DNA from: Spiroplasma kunkelii CR2-3x | GTDB taxonomy: Bacteria > Bacillota_I > Bacilli_A > Mycoplasmatales > Mycoplasmataceae | DNA: 64,000 nt | Direction of reading: 5' to 3' | NCBI RefSeq assembly: GCF_001274875.1 | Contig: NZ_CP010899.1 | Coordinates: 930,001 to 994,000, forward strand | Shown here: positions 18,820 through 30,983 of the stretch, one piece after another | Numbering within the stretch: position 1 is the first letter of the stretch | Layout: each line of letters starts with the position of its first letter | The notes under the pieces: generated by a model | Databases searched by the model: none | What the model was told of the DNA's origin: nothing | What the model saw: the letters and a program-made list of their open reading frames with translations, nothing else | Made by a program: the position numbers and the translations under genes

Positions 18820-20058
18820 ATGACAAATAAATTACGAAATTGAAAAATAATAATAATTATTCAGGCAATCTTGATAGGAGCACTATTTTCATTTATTCCT
18901 TTTGCAATTTTTGATAAATTTGGTTTAACAAAAATTTGATTCTTCTTATTAGTTCCCACTTCAATGTTCTTTTTTACCCCATTATGGGCTAAAGTTAAAA
19001 AGAAAAAAAGTAATACCTTTATCCTTAAAATTAATAGTTTTTTTCTTTTTATTTTTCTATCGTTATTAATGACTGTTAATTTTTTTGATAATAATAAATT
19101 AATTATTTATTTTTATCCCTTACTGCTTTTTTGTACAGGAATGTTTGTTGCTGGAATGGTTCCTTTTTCAATGGAAATTATCCGTAGTTATACCAGTGAA
19201 CATCAGTTAAAAACAAACCCTACTCTTTATTTTATTTTAGGAAGTGTTGTTACAATTATAATTTCTTTTTTAATACAATACTTTTTAACAGAATTAACAG
19301 CTAAAATTTCCTTACAAGGATATTTTAGTCTATTGGCATTAATTAACTTTAGTTTAATTTTTTTCAACCATGATATTCAAACAAAAGAAATTACTTTTAA
19401 AATTAATCCTAATAGTTGAAAAGTACTTCAAAAAAACAAACAATTTTGAAGTTATTTATATTCATCAAGTTTTTTATACAGTATTAATGAAGTATTTGGT
19501 TATATTCTTCCTATTTTAATTTTTAATAACACCGCAATTATAATTATAATGATAGGTAGTTTATATGTTATTCGAAAAATAAGTTATTTATTTGGATATT
19601 TACTAATAAACAATAATAATATTAAACACCAAATTATTTGTAATACAATTATTGCTATAATTGCGATTGCATTATTATTAGGATTAACAATTGCCTTCTT
19701 TCCCTTTCAAACCCAATTATCACATATTTTATATTTAACAATTGGTTTAGGTGGAAGTCAAATCTTAATAGGATGTTGTCTTGGGCATTTAAGTCGTATT
19801 CAAAAAAATAATATAATTAATTTAGTTGGAACTGAGCATTTAACTTTAGGTCTAATGATTGAACATGTCTTCGGGCATGCTATCTTTAGTTTATTGTTAG
19901 GCATTATTATTATTCCAGTAATAATTACTTTTTATACAAATATATTAACTTATATAATTATTTATAGTATTATCATTGGGATGTTATTTTTAAGTTTTAT
20001 TTTTATTTTTAATAAACTACCAGTAAAAAAGAATAGGGTCTTAGGTTTTAATATATAA
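18820..20058 (+). CDS. MFS-like multi-pass membrane protein (412 aa)
   Basis: Reading TGA as Trp gives 412 residues with about twelve hydrophobic segments, short loops and a basic cytoplasmic loop after the second span (PLWAKVKKKKSN). The overall layout is that of a major facilitator transporter. A conserved-looking GLGGSQILIGCCLGHLSR sits in the eighth or ninth span. The substrate is unknown. AAAGGATG lies upstream of the ATG. It stands alone between tkt and mobile-element debris. Confidence 0.6.
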
Positions 20059-20084
20059 ATTGGAAACCTGTAAATATAAGCAGC

Positions 20085-20570
20085 AAATTCTGTCTCTTGT
20101 TAATTTGATGATAACATCATTTTTAACAAATGCAACTCTTTTTTAAAAAAAATAAAATATTTTATAAATATAGCTTAATTTAATCATATTTAAGCACACT
20201 AAAAAAACATTTATTAAATTTTAATTAATAAATTTATTTAATATTCTGCAAAAACATTTCTTTTGCACTTATTCAATTTAAACACGGTCGGATTTTATTA
20301 TTTATAACATTAACTACTCAATATATTCTTTTCTGACTAACATTATTAAAATCTGTCCCTTTAGGAAATCAATATCTTAATTCACTATTCATATATTCAA
20401 TTAAAGGTTTTTGTTGTGGTGAACCAGTATCACAAAAATACACTTGTGTTTCAACAAATATTTCCATTTCTCGTCATTTACTAAATTATTTCCCTCGATC
20501 TGTTATTATTCCTTTTATTTTCCCAATTAAATTATTATTTATAACAATATCTGACAAGTGCAATATGTAA
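20085..20570 (-). mobile_element. IS30-family transposase, 3' part with element end
   Basis: The minus-strand coding part (stop at 20234) reads GIITDRGKWFSKWREMEIF, VYFCDTGSPQQKPLIEYMN and WFPKGTDFNNVSQ, the C-terminal DDE region of IS30-family transposases. The 5' half is missing at about 20570. The stretch 20085-20232 beyond the stop is the element end and is repeated at 38050-38205, 45940-46095 and 63225-63375. Confidence 0.7.
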
Positions 20571-20578
20571 TGCATGAG

Positions 20579-20757
20579 GGTTGGTGAGATTTTGGTGCTC
20601 ATATTAAAAATGCGATGATTTGAATTGTTAACACTATTCCGGGAGTTAAACAAGTTAACGAGTTAGCGAGTGGTGTTGGCAAGGTTTTTGAGACAGTATA
20701 TAGTTTTTTTAGTCAAATATTCGAGGTATGAAAATTTAATCCAGCATTGATTAGACC
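20579..20757 (+). pseudogene. Plectrovirus adhesin C-terminal fragment
   Basis: Sixty codons (GWWDFGAHIKNAMIWIVNTI ... FEVWKFNPAL) are almost identical to residues 636-695 of the adhesin at 5657. It is flanked by IS30 on the left and the ISLre2 end on the right, so it is phage debris trapped between insertion sequences. Confidence 0.75.
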
Positions 20758-20983
20758 TTGTTTGGAAAATTTTACATCAAGACAACATTTTAAAAAAATT
20801 TTTTCAAATTAAATTAATATTTGTATATGATTAATAAAATCTATTTTTTTGTTATGTTTAATTTTATAATTTTGAAAATAAATATTAAAAATAATATTTT
20901 TATTTTGTTATTTTTTTTGTAATTATTGATTTTTATTTTTAATTTGTTTAAATATTATTAACTTTTTATCGTTTAGTTTTACA
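20751..20983 (+). mobile_element. ISLre2-family element, 3' end
   Basis: It begins with the last transposase codons (IRPCLENFTSRQHFKKIFSN) and continues about 170 bp of AT-rich 3' sequence ending ATCGTTTAGTTTTACA. The same segment is at 62685-62917. The family name is inferred from the adjacent ISLre2 (UPF0236) coding pieces at 20985 and 52795. Confidence 0.6.
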
Positions 20984-20984
20984 G

Positions 20985-21275
20985 TATACAAATCAAAGAT
21001 AATTTTTGAATTTTTTAAGCGTTTATAAAACCGCTTTTGTGTTTTATATTTTACTTTATTCAATAAATTTCTATGTTTTTCACAAGTTCATAAAACTTTA
21101 TTTGATAAAAATTCTTCAGTAATGAATGATATTACTTGATAACAATCATTAACATCACATATTTCTTGTTCTTTAATTATCATTACCTACTTTTAGGAGT
21201 TGTTTTATTTCAAATAAAAAACAACTCTAACAAGAGTTGTTTTTTTTACGGGTTCATCGTACAGGATGAATATAC
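20985..21275 (-). mobile_element. ISLre2-family element, 5' end and transposase start
   Basis: A minus-strand frame begins at 21183 (MIIKEQEICDVNDCYQVIS, WTCEKHRNLLNKVKYKT, KIIFDLYTVKL) after GTAGGTA. Up to the phrase LYTVKL it would join in frame to the ISLre2 middle part seen at 52795 (LPKTIKTEYGDIPLKRRL). Beyond that the frame runs into the unrelated 3' end at 20983 and stops at 20809. The leader at 21200-21270 has an AACAACTCT hairpin and a CATCGTACAGGATG end also found at 52290 and 62510. Confidence 0.6.
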
Positions 21276-21276
21276 T

Positions 21277-21414
21277 ATGTATCCATTTTTAAAAGCATGA
21301 AGTGGTCAAAACTTTGTCTTTACACCAACATATGGGATATACTTAGGAGTTTCACTTGCTTTAATTGGAACATATGTTAGTGTTGCTGGATGAAAATTAC
21401 GTTGACAAGCATAA
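21277..21414 (+). pseudogene. 3' remnant of a membrane-protein gene
   Basis: The 45 codons open with MYPFLKAWSGQNF and end in a membrane span (GIYLGVSLALIGTYVSVAGW) and KLRWQA, followed by a good terminator. It directly abuts the ISLre2 end, so the insertion has removed the 5' part. I cannot assign a family. Confidence 0.45.
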
Positions 21415-21428
21415 AAATTTTTTAGAAC

Positions 21429-21464
21429 AAAAATCTCTCTCAATCTGAGAGATTTTTATTTTTT
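21429..21464 (+). terminator. Rho-independent terminator
   Basis: AAAATCTCTC and GAGAGATTTTT form a 10-bp stem followed by T-runs. It terminated the truncated membrane-protein gene. Confidence 0.8.
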
Positions 21465-21541
21465 AATTTACCTTAAAATTAGTTAATACTATAAGATTTA
21501 AATATATCAATTAAAAACATATAGAAAAAGGAAAATTGGTA

Positions 21542-21775
21542 ATGAAAAAAAGTACATTATGGCTAATTTTAGTTGGTATTACTAATATCGGTTAGTTATT
21601 AATAAATGTCCATTTTATGAATCAAGACAACCACGGAAATATAGCAAATAATGTTAAACAAGAAACTAGGGTTAAAAGAAGTTTCAATGATAATCAAGAT
21701 GAAATTGAAGCGTCATTAGAAAGTATTTTTACAGATACTAAAATTTTATATGCTTCATTTCGACCAATATTATAA
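21542..21775 (+). pseudogene. Small exported protein with in-frame TAG
   Basis: After AAAGGAAAATTGGTA the frame runs MKKSTLWLILVGITNIG, then TAG, then 59 more codons (LLINVHFMNQDNHGNIANN, VKRSFNDNQDEIEASL, SFRPIL). The signal-peptide-like start and acidic mature part are typical of small Spiroplasma secreted proteins. A single nonsense change at codon 18 interrupts it. Confidence 0.45.
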
Positions 21776-21851
21776 ACTTAAATTATTATTTATCGTACTA
21801 TTGTACAAACAAAAAAAGAGTTTATTATTTTTTTTATTGCAGAGATATTTT

Positions 21852-22097
21852 ATGAAGCAAGAAATGTTTCCATTGATGGAAGAATTAGAAGATTAGAATA
21901 TATATCATCATTCGCTAATTTGATCTGAAATAATTGAAATAAAAATTAATGCGATTTGAAATGATAGTGACAAAAAACATCGTATACGAATTGTTGCAAA
22001 AATATTATCAAACATTATTGTTTGAGAAACTTATCATAGAAAACATGAAAAAAGAATCTTATATGAGTATCTTTCAACTAATATTATATATGATTAA
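21852..22097 (+). pseudogene. Unknown gene with in-frame TAG
   Basis: The frame MKQEMFPLMEELED is cut by TAG at codon 15 and then continues 66 codons with TGA-encoded Trp (HHSLIWSEIIEIKINAIWND, RIRIVAKILSNIIVWE) to TAA. The continued openness and use of TGA show it was coding until recently. No family is recognised. Confidence 0.45.
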
Positions 22098-22158
22098 GAT
22101 GAAATGGTTTATTAAAATAAAATTAGCAAAAAGTTGATTTATATTACTATAAAAATAC

Positions 22159-22187
22159 TTGCATTTTTTAATAAAATTTGTTAAATA
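22159..22187 (+). promoter_or_regulatory. groS-groL promoter
   Basis: TTGCAT at 22159-22164 and TAAATA at 22182-22187 are separated by 17 nt, placing transcription start within or next to the CIRCE-like operator. Confidence 0.55.
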
Positions 22188-22192
22188 TATTA

Positions 22193-22219
22193 TTGGCAGT
22201 TAAATATGCCATTTGCTAA
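22193..22219 (+). promoter_or_regulatory. Degenerate CIRCE operator (HrcA site)
   Basis: TTGGCAGTT, nine bases, ATTTGCTAA. The canonical CIRCE is TTAGCACTC-N9-GAGTGCTAA. Six of nine positions match in each arm and the spacing is exactly nine. Its place just downstream of the promoter of the chaperonin operon is where HrcA binds in Firmicutes and mollicutes. Confidence 0.65.
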
Positions 22220-22247
22220 TAGTTATGTTAATAAGGAGGAAAGTTAT

Positions 22248-22520
22248 ATGATTAAACCACTAGGAAAAAATATTGTCTTAGAAAAAGAAGAAAAAAAAGA
22301 AACATTTATTAATGGAATTTATTTACCAGAAGATGAAAAAAGCAAAAGCCATATTGGAAAAATAATTGCAATTAGTACTGAAGTTAATAAAGATGGGACC
22401 TTTGAAGGAAAAATAAATAATAAAGTTCTTTATCGCGAATATGCTGGAACTGAAATTGAATTTAATAATAAAAAATTAGTATTAATTTCTAATGAAGATA
22501 TTTTAGGCGTAATTGAATAA
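22248..22520 (+). CDS. groS: Co-chaperonin GroES
   Basis: The product has 90 residues beginning MIKPLGKNIVLEKEE, with YREYAGTEIEF and ending DILGVIE, the usual GroES pattern. It is the lid of the chaperonin. The ATG at 22248 is chosen because AAGGAGG lies 8 nt upstream; upstream in-frame codons have no ribosome site. groL follows after 24 nt. Chaperonins are absent from many mollicutes but present in some Spiroplasma. Confidence 0.93.
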   Translation: MIKPLGKNIVLEKEEKKETFINGIYLPEDEKSKSHIGKIIAISTEVNKDGTFEGKINNKVLYREYAGTEIEFNNKKLVLISNEDILGVIE

Positions 22521-22529
22521 TAAAATTAA

Positions 22530-24158
<1,629 letters not shown>

Positions 24159-24171
24159 TTAAAGAAACATT

Positions 24172-24203
24172 ATAAAAAGACTGATTTCAATCAGTCTTTT
24201 TAT
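24172..24203 (+). terminator. Terminator of groS-groL
   Basis: AAAAAGACTGA and TCAGTCTTTTT pair perfectly and end in a T-run, 15 nt past the groL stop. Confidence 0.88.
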
Positions 24204-24227
24204 AAATTTATTTTTATTTTATTAGCT

Positions 24228-24488
24228 TTATAATGTTTTTATGTTTTCAACTTTAATATATTCTGAAACAATTCCTAAGATATCATCTTTAAAATATCAA
24301 ATTGCAATACAAATTAAAGTAATAATTACTAATAAAATAATTGTATAAATAATTCGTTTAATTTTAAGATATTTAATAATTAAACATAATAAAATAATTA
24401 TAATAACAGCAATTGTTGATGGCATTCCAATTGAAATAATTTTGTTTAAAATTTCTTGTGATTTTGTTATATTTGTTAAAAATAACAT
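24228..24488 (-). CDS. Small membrane protein (86 aa), unknown
   Basis: The ATG at 24488 is preferred because AGAAAGGG lies 9-10 nt upstream; an in-frame ATG at 24530 has only AAGG two bases away. The protein has two adjacent spans (STIAVIIIILLCLIIKYL and IIYTIILLVIITLICIAIWY) and a short charged tail past a TGA Trp. Size and layout recall phage small membrane proteins, but no phage genes adjoin. Convergent with groL. Confidence 0.5.
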
Positions 24489-24530
24489 AGTTTTTTTTAC
24501 CCTTTCTAAGTTGTAAAATTTATCATTCAT

Positions 24531-24866
24531 TACCTTAACAGGTAAATTATATCAATTTTTTTATAATGAAATTGTAAAACATTTGCCTTAGGGTAATAAA
24601 AAACGATTTGTAAGAAAATAAGAAGGATTTATGTAATTTACTTTTTGTCTTACCTAATTTTTATATATTAAAAATTTTGAATCTTGTTTAATATGGTGGA
24701 TGATAAAAACAATTATTGTAAGATAAATGACATTAAAAAGTTTCTTATTTAAAAATACTGGTTATTAATTATTTTAAGTTTAGATTATATTTAGGTTTTT
24801 ATTTTTTATGATAGAATAATAAAGTATTATTTATAGAGAAATAAAATGTGAAAAAGAGGAGAAAAA
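24531..24866. other. Intergenic region upstream of FNT channel
   Basis: No gene is seen. It contains A/T-rich sequence and, near 24809-24822, TATGATAGAATAAT, which could serve as the -10 region of the downstream gene. No hairpin of note. Confidence 0.4.
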
Positions 24867-25733
24867 ATGAGGGACGAAATTAAAAAAGAAGAAAAAGTAG
24901 ATAATTCCGATAGTTATAGCAATGAGGATAGTTTTGTAAATATTTATAAGTATGCGTTAAAAAAAGGAAATAGTCCATTTTATAAAACATTTTTAATGGG
25001 TTTAGCCGCTGGTTTATTTATTGGATTTGGTTATATTGCTGCAATTACGGCAATAAAGGGAAAATGAGATAATATCCCAATTGGTTTAAAAAGTTTAGTA
25101 TTTGGTCTTGTCTTTACTGTTGCAATTACAATGATTGTTTTTCTTGGAGGAGAAATGTTTACATCAAATTCTTTAGCATTAATTGTTGTTTTTAAAAAAC
25201 AATTAAATATTGGAAGATTTGTTAGTAATTTATTTATTGTTTTAAGTGGTAATTTCCTAGGTTGTTTAGTGATGGCTGGTTTAACAGCGTGAAGTGGTTT
25301 TTTAAATCATATGCCTGGTTCTGAAACTGATTTTTATAATAATGCGGTAATCTTAATTAATGGAAAATTAGAGCACAAATGATGAGAAAACTTTGGGAGT
25401 GCCATTTTATGTAACTTTTTAGTTGCTGGTTCGATTTATGCTGCACATACAACTAAAACAGCCGTTGCTAAATTCTTTGTTGTAAATTTAATTATTATGG
25501 CTTTTGCAATTTCTGGATTTTCGCATGTAGTTGCTAATTCATATTTATGATTTTTACAACCATTTTTAAAAATTTTTGGAACAAGTGGTGGTGGTTTAGC
25601 AGATTTTGGAAAATTTGCTTACAATGTTCAATTACCAACTTTAATTGGAAATTTCTTAAGTGGAGGGATTTTCTTACCATTTTTATATTATTTTATTTAT
25701 AAAAAAGATGTAAAAGAAAAATTAACACTTTAA
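24867..25733 (+). CDS. Formate/nitrite transporter family (FNT) channel
   Basis: Reading TGA as Trp gives 288 residues, with an acidic N-terminal tail of about 40 residues and six membrane spans. Family features include GLAAGLFIGFGYIAA, GGEMFTSNSL, the half-helix GNFLGCL and GFSHVVANSYLWFL. FNT channels pass formate, nitrite, lactate or hydrosulfide. In a fermenting mollicute, lactate or formate export is likely, but the substrate cannot be read from sequence. Single-gene unit with its own terminator. Confidence 0.88.
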
Positions 25734-25744
25734 TTGCTTTTGAA

Positions 25745-25783
25745 GAAAAGAAATGTTGTTATTTTAATAACATTTCTTTTTTA
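25745..25783 (+). terminator. Terminator after FNT gene
   Basis: AAAAGAAATGTT and AACATTTCTTTT pair with a T-run, 12 nt past the stop. Confidence 0.85.
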
Positions 25784-25829
25784 ATTATTTTATTGTTTCA
25801 ATGATATTATTAATTGGAGGATATTGATA

Positions 25830-27134
25830 ATGGAGGGGAAAATGAGTAAAAATATTTATACAGTTAGTGAGATTAATTATTATTTAAAAACAATAATTGA
25901 ACAAGAACCAAATTTAATTAATATTTCTCTACAAGGAGAAATTTCTAATATTACAAATCACTCTTCAGGACATGTTTATTTTACAATCAAAGATGAAAAA
26001 GCCCAAATTCGGGCAATTATGTTTGCGTTTAATGCAAAAAACTTACAATTTAAATTAAAAGAAGGTTTAAAAATTATTGCAACAGGTTCTATTAAACTAT
26101 ATGAGCCGAAAGGAACATATAGTTTACAAGTAGTTACTTTATCTTTACAAGGTGTTGGTACTTTGTTTTTAAAATATGAAACCTTAAAACAAGAATTAAT
26201 TAAAAAAGGTTGGTTTGATCAATCTTTAAAAAAACCAATTCCACGTTTTCCAAATAATATTGGTGTAATAACAGCTCCAACTGGTGCTGCCATTCGTGAT
26301 ATTATTACTACAATTCATCGTCGTTTTTCCCAAGCAAACATTTATTTATTTCCAAGTTTAGTGCAAGGAAGTGACGCAAAACATGATATTAGAGCAAAAA
26401 TTAAGGCAGCACAGGCATTTACTCCGCAGCTTGATACATTAATTGTTGGTCGTGGTGGGGGCAGCATTGAAGATTTATGAGCTTTTAATGAACTTGAAGT
26501 TGTTGAAGCAATTTATCAAGCAACTATCCCAATTATTTCAGCTGTTGGTCATGAAATTGATTTTACTTTAGCTGATTTTGTTAGTGATTTACAAGCACCG
26601 ACACCAACGGCGGCGGCTGAATTAGCAACACCTGATCAGAAAGAATTAGTTAATTATTTGCAACAACAAAGCCGTCATTTAATTAATTTTATTAAAGGCA
26701 AAGTTGATAAGATGCAAAATAAACTAAGCGAATTAAAAAATAGTTATGTTTTAACAAAACCCCAAGCATTATATACACAATCTGAACAGTCTTATCAATT
26801 ATTATTAAAGCAGTTTAATGTTTTACAAGAAAAATTCTTTATAGCAAATAAAAATATGATTCAAAATTATTATAAAAAATTAGTAAGAACAATTCAACAA
26901 CAAATTTTAACAATTGAACATAATAAAAATAATTTAATAAGTAAATTAGACTTATTAAGTCCTTTAAAAACATTAACTCGTGGTTATAGTATTACTTACA
27001 ATGAAAATAAAAATGTGATATTAGCAACCAATGATGTTCAGAATAATGATATAATAACGACACGTGTGCAAGATGGAATTATTCAATCAATTGTACAAGC
27101 AATTAATAAGGATGGTGAAAAAAATGACAAATAA
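25830..27134 (+). CDS. xseA: Exodeoxyribonuclease VII large subunit
   Basis: The 434-residue protein has an N-terminal OB-fold ([33 protein letters not shown]), a catalytic centre with [28 protein letters not shown] and [16 protein letters not shown], a coiled-coil middle, and the C-terminal [11 protein letters not shown] box. It degrades single-stranded DNA with XseB. GGAGG lies 9 nt before ATG 25830; the in-frame ATG at 25842 has a GAGGGG too close. xseB overlaps by 11 nt. Confidence 0.94.
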
Positions 27135-27345
27135 TAAATCATTTGAACAAATTTTAGAACAATTAAAGCAAATTGTTAATGATTTAGAAAATAATCAATT
27201 GCCATTAGATGAAGCAATTGATGCTTTTGAAACGGGCATTAAATTAACAAAATTAGCGGAAACTAAATTACAAGATATTAAAGATAAAGTCACTAAAATT
27301 GTTAAGGATAATAACACAACTGATTTTAAAGTTGATGAAGAATAA
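27124..27345 (+). CDS. xseB: Exodeoxyribonuclease VII small subunit
   Basis: The 73-residue protein, starting [18 protein letters not shown], contains [19 protein letters not shown], the family signature. It forms a complex with XseA. It overlaps the xseA end by 11 nt behind AAGGATGG, so it is translationally coupled. Confidence 0.93.
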   Translation: MTNNKSFEQILEQLKQIVNDLENNQLPLDEAIDAFETGIKLTKLAETKLQDIKDKVTKIVKDNNTTDFKVDEE

Positions 27346-27351
27346 TTTATT

Positions 27352-28026
27352 ATGGCAGGGCAAATTTTTGAACGTAGTGGCTGAGTTAAAAAAAATAATA
27401 TTAAAATTTGAAAAAAATTTCATGAGTTAAAATTAAGTCGGGTGATTTTAAAAGATTTTAAAACTTTTGATAAAAAAGATATTTTAATTAAAAATTTTGT
27501 TTATTTATTACGATTAAATAATTTAGATGAGCAAGAATATTTTGATAGTATTATTTTAATTAAATTAGTTTTAATTTATTATCATATTCAATATATTCGT
27601 CATACTGGTGTAAAACGTGAACAAGAACAAATTTTAAAAGTAATTAAGGAATTAAAAAACAAAATTTTTGTTAATTACCTAGATGATAATTATGAGGAAA
27701 TAATTTTTGCAAATAATGAAATTATAAATTCAAAAATTAAGATGTATTATAATTTTAATTTACTTTATAATTTTATTGCTAATGTTTTTTATCAACCTTT
27801 TGTTAACCTTCCAAATCATGAATTATATTTTAATTATGGTTATTATCTTGTTTTTTTAATTTATTTAACAGTAATGATAAAGTTATTAAAGGATAGTAGT
27901 AATGTTGAAATTTATAAAATAAAATTAGATGTAACAGCTTACTGTCATTATTTGATTGGAAAAATTACACCATTATATTTTAATAATTTTGTTCAACAAA
28001 TTAATTATTTTTTACAAAAGTATTAA
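27352..28026 (+). CDS. Unknown protein (224 aa) between xseB and dxs
   Basis: Reading TGA as Trp gives an ATG at 27352, 6 nt past xseB. The product is Ile/Asn/Tyr-rich with probable helices (YFDSIILIKLVLIYYHIQYI, YLVFLIYLTVMIKLL). In many Firmicutes the gene at this spot is ispA, a prenyl synthase, but no DDxxD motif is present here. It could be an extremely diverged helical relative or an unrelated protein. Same operon as its neighbours. Confidence 0.6.
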
Positions 28027-28039
28027 GTGGGGTTAAAAG

Positions 28040-29818
28040 ATGAAATTACAAGATTATCAGCATCATACTGATTTAAAAAAATTAAAAACAAAAGCTTTAA
28101 TTGAATTAGCAGCGGATGTTCGTCGTCTTATTATTGAAACAGTTACCAAAAATGGGGGGCATTTAGCTAGTAATTTAGGGGCAGTTGAATTAACAATTAG
28201 TTTATTAAAAACTTTTGACATTGACAATAATGATTTGATTATTTTTGATACTGGTCATCAAACTTATGCTTATAAAATTTTAACTGATCGTAAAGCACAT
28301 TTTTCAACGATTCGCTTACCTGATGGCTTAGCGGCTTTTCAACATATTAACGAAAGTAAATATGATCATCTTTCTAATGGCCATGCGGGAACTGGTTTAT
28401 CTACAGCAATTGCTTATAGTTATAATCAAAAATATAATAATATTATTTGTGTGATTGGGGATGCAACATTTACTAATGGTTTAACTTTAGAAGCTTTAAC
28501 TTATTTAGGAACAATTTCCAATAAAATTATTGTTATTTTAAATGATAATGGAATGAGTATTTCTAAAAATGTTAATATTTTACATAAAACAGTTAGTAAA
28601 GTTCGAACTAGATGACTATATCGTAGTGCTAGTAAAGTTGTAAAAGCTTTACGTTATATTCCCCCATTAACATTATTATGATTAGGCCACCTATTAGTTG
28701 AAAAAATTATTCGTAGTTTTGCAATTCCAGGATTATTTGCTGGTTTTAATTTAGATTATATTGGGACAGTGGATGGCCATAATTTTCGTAAATTAGCAAA
28801 AAGTCTTCGTCAAGCAAAAAAACAAAATACAAGTGTTGTTCTGCACCTTAAAACAAAAAAAGGTTATGGTTATGGGTTAACCCAAGCAGAACAAGAAAAA
28901 TATCATTCTTATAGTTTAACTGATAATAAACATAATGAATGAAGTTATTATGTTGCAAAAACGTTGGAAAAAGTATTTCAAACAGCATCAGAAAAATTTT
29001 ATTTGATTTCTGCCGCAATGCAAGCTTCAGTTCATTTAGAAGAATTTATGCTTCAAAATCCGCAATATTGTTTGGATGTTGGTTTAGCAGAGGAACACGC
29101 TGTGACCTTAGCTGCTGGTTTTGCTTTAGATCATCAAAAAGTAATTGTGAATATGTATGCTAGTTTTTTACAACGAACTTATGATCAAGTTTTACATGAT
29201 GTTGTTCGTAATCATTTGCCAGTTGTTTTTTTAATTGATCGAGCTAGTTTAGCACTTGCAGATGGGGATAGTCACCATGGAATTTATGATATTGGGTTTT
29301 TAAATAGTATGGGTGATTTACCAATTATTAGTCAACCAGCAACTAGTAGTGAGTTTGATCAGTTATTAAAGTTAGCTTTAATTAATAAAAAAGATCCTTT
29401 TTTTATTCGTTATCCAAAAGTGGGAATTACGCGGCAAGTTTTGTCAGTAGCATTCTCAGTTGGACAGTGAGAATATGTTATTAAAAATCCTAAAGCGCGA
29501 ATTTTATTAATAACATATGGGAATAATGTAATTAAAGCAAAAACAGTTATCACAAAATTAGAAACAAAAAAAATTAATGTTATTAATGCTCGCTTTATTA
29601 ATCCAGTTGATAGAGAAATTATAAAACAAATTAACATGGAAAAATATAAACAAATTATTATTTTTGAAGAAGTTATCAAAGAAACTGGTTTATATGCAAA
29701 GATTATTGATTTATTAATTAATCATAATGCAACAATTTCACATTATGGTTATGAAACTGGTTTAATTAAAAAAGAGATGAATAATCTTGAAGAAATTTTA
29801 AGAAACTTAATTAATTAA
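28040..29818 (+). CDS. dxs: 1-deoxy-D-xylulose-5-phosphate synthase-type enzyme
   Basis: The 592-residue protein has transketolase-like thiamine-diphosphate motifs: GDATFTNGLTLEAL with NDNGMSI, YIGTVDGHN, LAEEHAVT (with the catalytic Glu), YASFLQRTYDQ and DGDSHHG. DXS makes the first MEP-pathway intermediate and feeds thiamine synthesis. Some usually fixed residues differ (GDATFTNG instead of the typical GDGA-TAG). Length is slightly short of the usual 620. Start ATG at 28040 behind GTGGGG. TPP-dependent, like tkt. Confidence 0.88.
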
Positions 29819-29884
29819 GAAATATCCTTGTATTATGAAAAAATAAGAGTTAAATTTATATATAAGAAAAGGAGAATAATGCTA

Positions 29885-30979
29885 ATGGAATATGTTAAAG
29901 TAAAATTAGATAAAAAAGCAAAATTAAAGCAATATTTAGAAAAATATCAAGTTGATGGGATTTTATTTCATTCAACTGTTAACCGTTTTTGATTATCTGA
30001 ATTTGCTTCTTCCGAAGGTTATTTGTTATTCACAAAAACTGAATCAATCTTGTATTTAGATGGACGATATATTACTGCTGGTAAGAAGGAAACAAAAAAT
30101 GTTACAAATGTTATTGAAATTAAAACCAATCATCCTGGTGGATTTTTTGGAATATTGCAAAGTGATTTGGTTAAAAATAAGGTCAAAACTTTAGCTTTTG
30201 AAAGTGATTACTTAACATATTTGACTTATCAAAATTTAACAACAAATTTATCATCCGTTACTTTAAAACCAGTTGATTTCTCAGAATTACGAGCAATTAA
30301 AACAAATTCTGAAATTAAAGCTTTAAAGCAAGCATGTGCAATTGGTGATATTGCAATTAATAATGTTATTAACAAAATTAAAGTTGGAATGACAGAACGC
30401 CAAGTTGAACAAATTATTATTAATAGTTTTGTTGAAGCTGGTGCTGATAAACCTAGTTTTGATACAATTGTTGCTTCTGGATGACGAGGAGCATTGCCAC
30501 ATGGACGTGCAACTGATAAAAAAATTGCGAATAATGAATTAATTACAATTGATTTTGGTTGTATTTATAATGGTTATTGTTCTGATACAACACGAACAAT
30601 TGGGTTGGTAACACCATCATCTAAAATGTTAGAAATTTATGATGTTGTTTATGAAGCACAAAGTTTAGGAATTCATGCAATTAAACCGGGCGTTACAACA
30701 GTAATGATTGATAAAATTTGTCGTGATTATATCATAAGTAAAGGTTATGGCGAATATTTTACACATTCAACAGGACATGGGATTGGGATTGAAATCCATG
30801 AATTTCCTCGCGTATCACCATTTTGCGATGTCTTATTAGAACCAGGAATGGTTATTACTGTTGAGCCAGGAATTTATATTCCTGATTTAGGTGGTGTTCG
30901 TATTGAAGATGATATTTTAGTCACCGAAAATGGATTTCATCTTTTAACAGAAGCAAAACGTGAATTAATTTTAATTTAA
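29885..30979 (+). CDS. pepP: Xaa-Pro aminopeptidase (M24B family)
   Basis: The 364-residue protein has the M24 metal-binding residues in order: TIDFGCIYNGYCSDTTRT (two Asp), STGHGIGIEIHE (His), VEPGIYIP and GGVRIEDDIL (two Glu). The N-terminal creatinase-like domain is present. It removes N-terminal residues before proline. Two in-frame ATGs follow AAGGAG; 29885 with 10-nt spacing is chosen over 29879 with 4. Gene symbol by analogy; pepQ-type activity cannot be excluded. Confidence 0.85.
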
Positions 30980-30983
30980 GCTA

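Noticed and set aside
28939-29163. Alternative frame inside dxs (Cys/Phe-rich, 74 codons)
   Set aside because: Overlaps the catalytic region of dxs in a different frame; shadow.
29410-29679. 89-codon minus-strand frame
   Set aside because: Antisense to the C-terminal domain of dxs.
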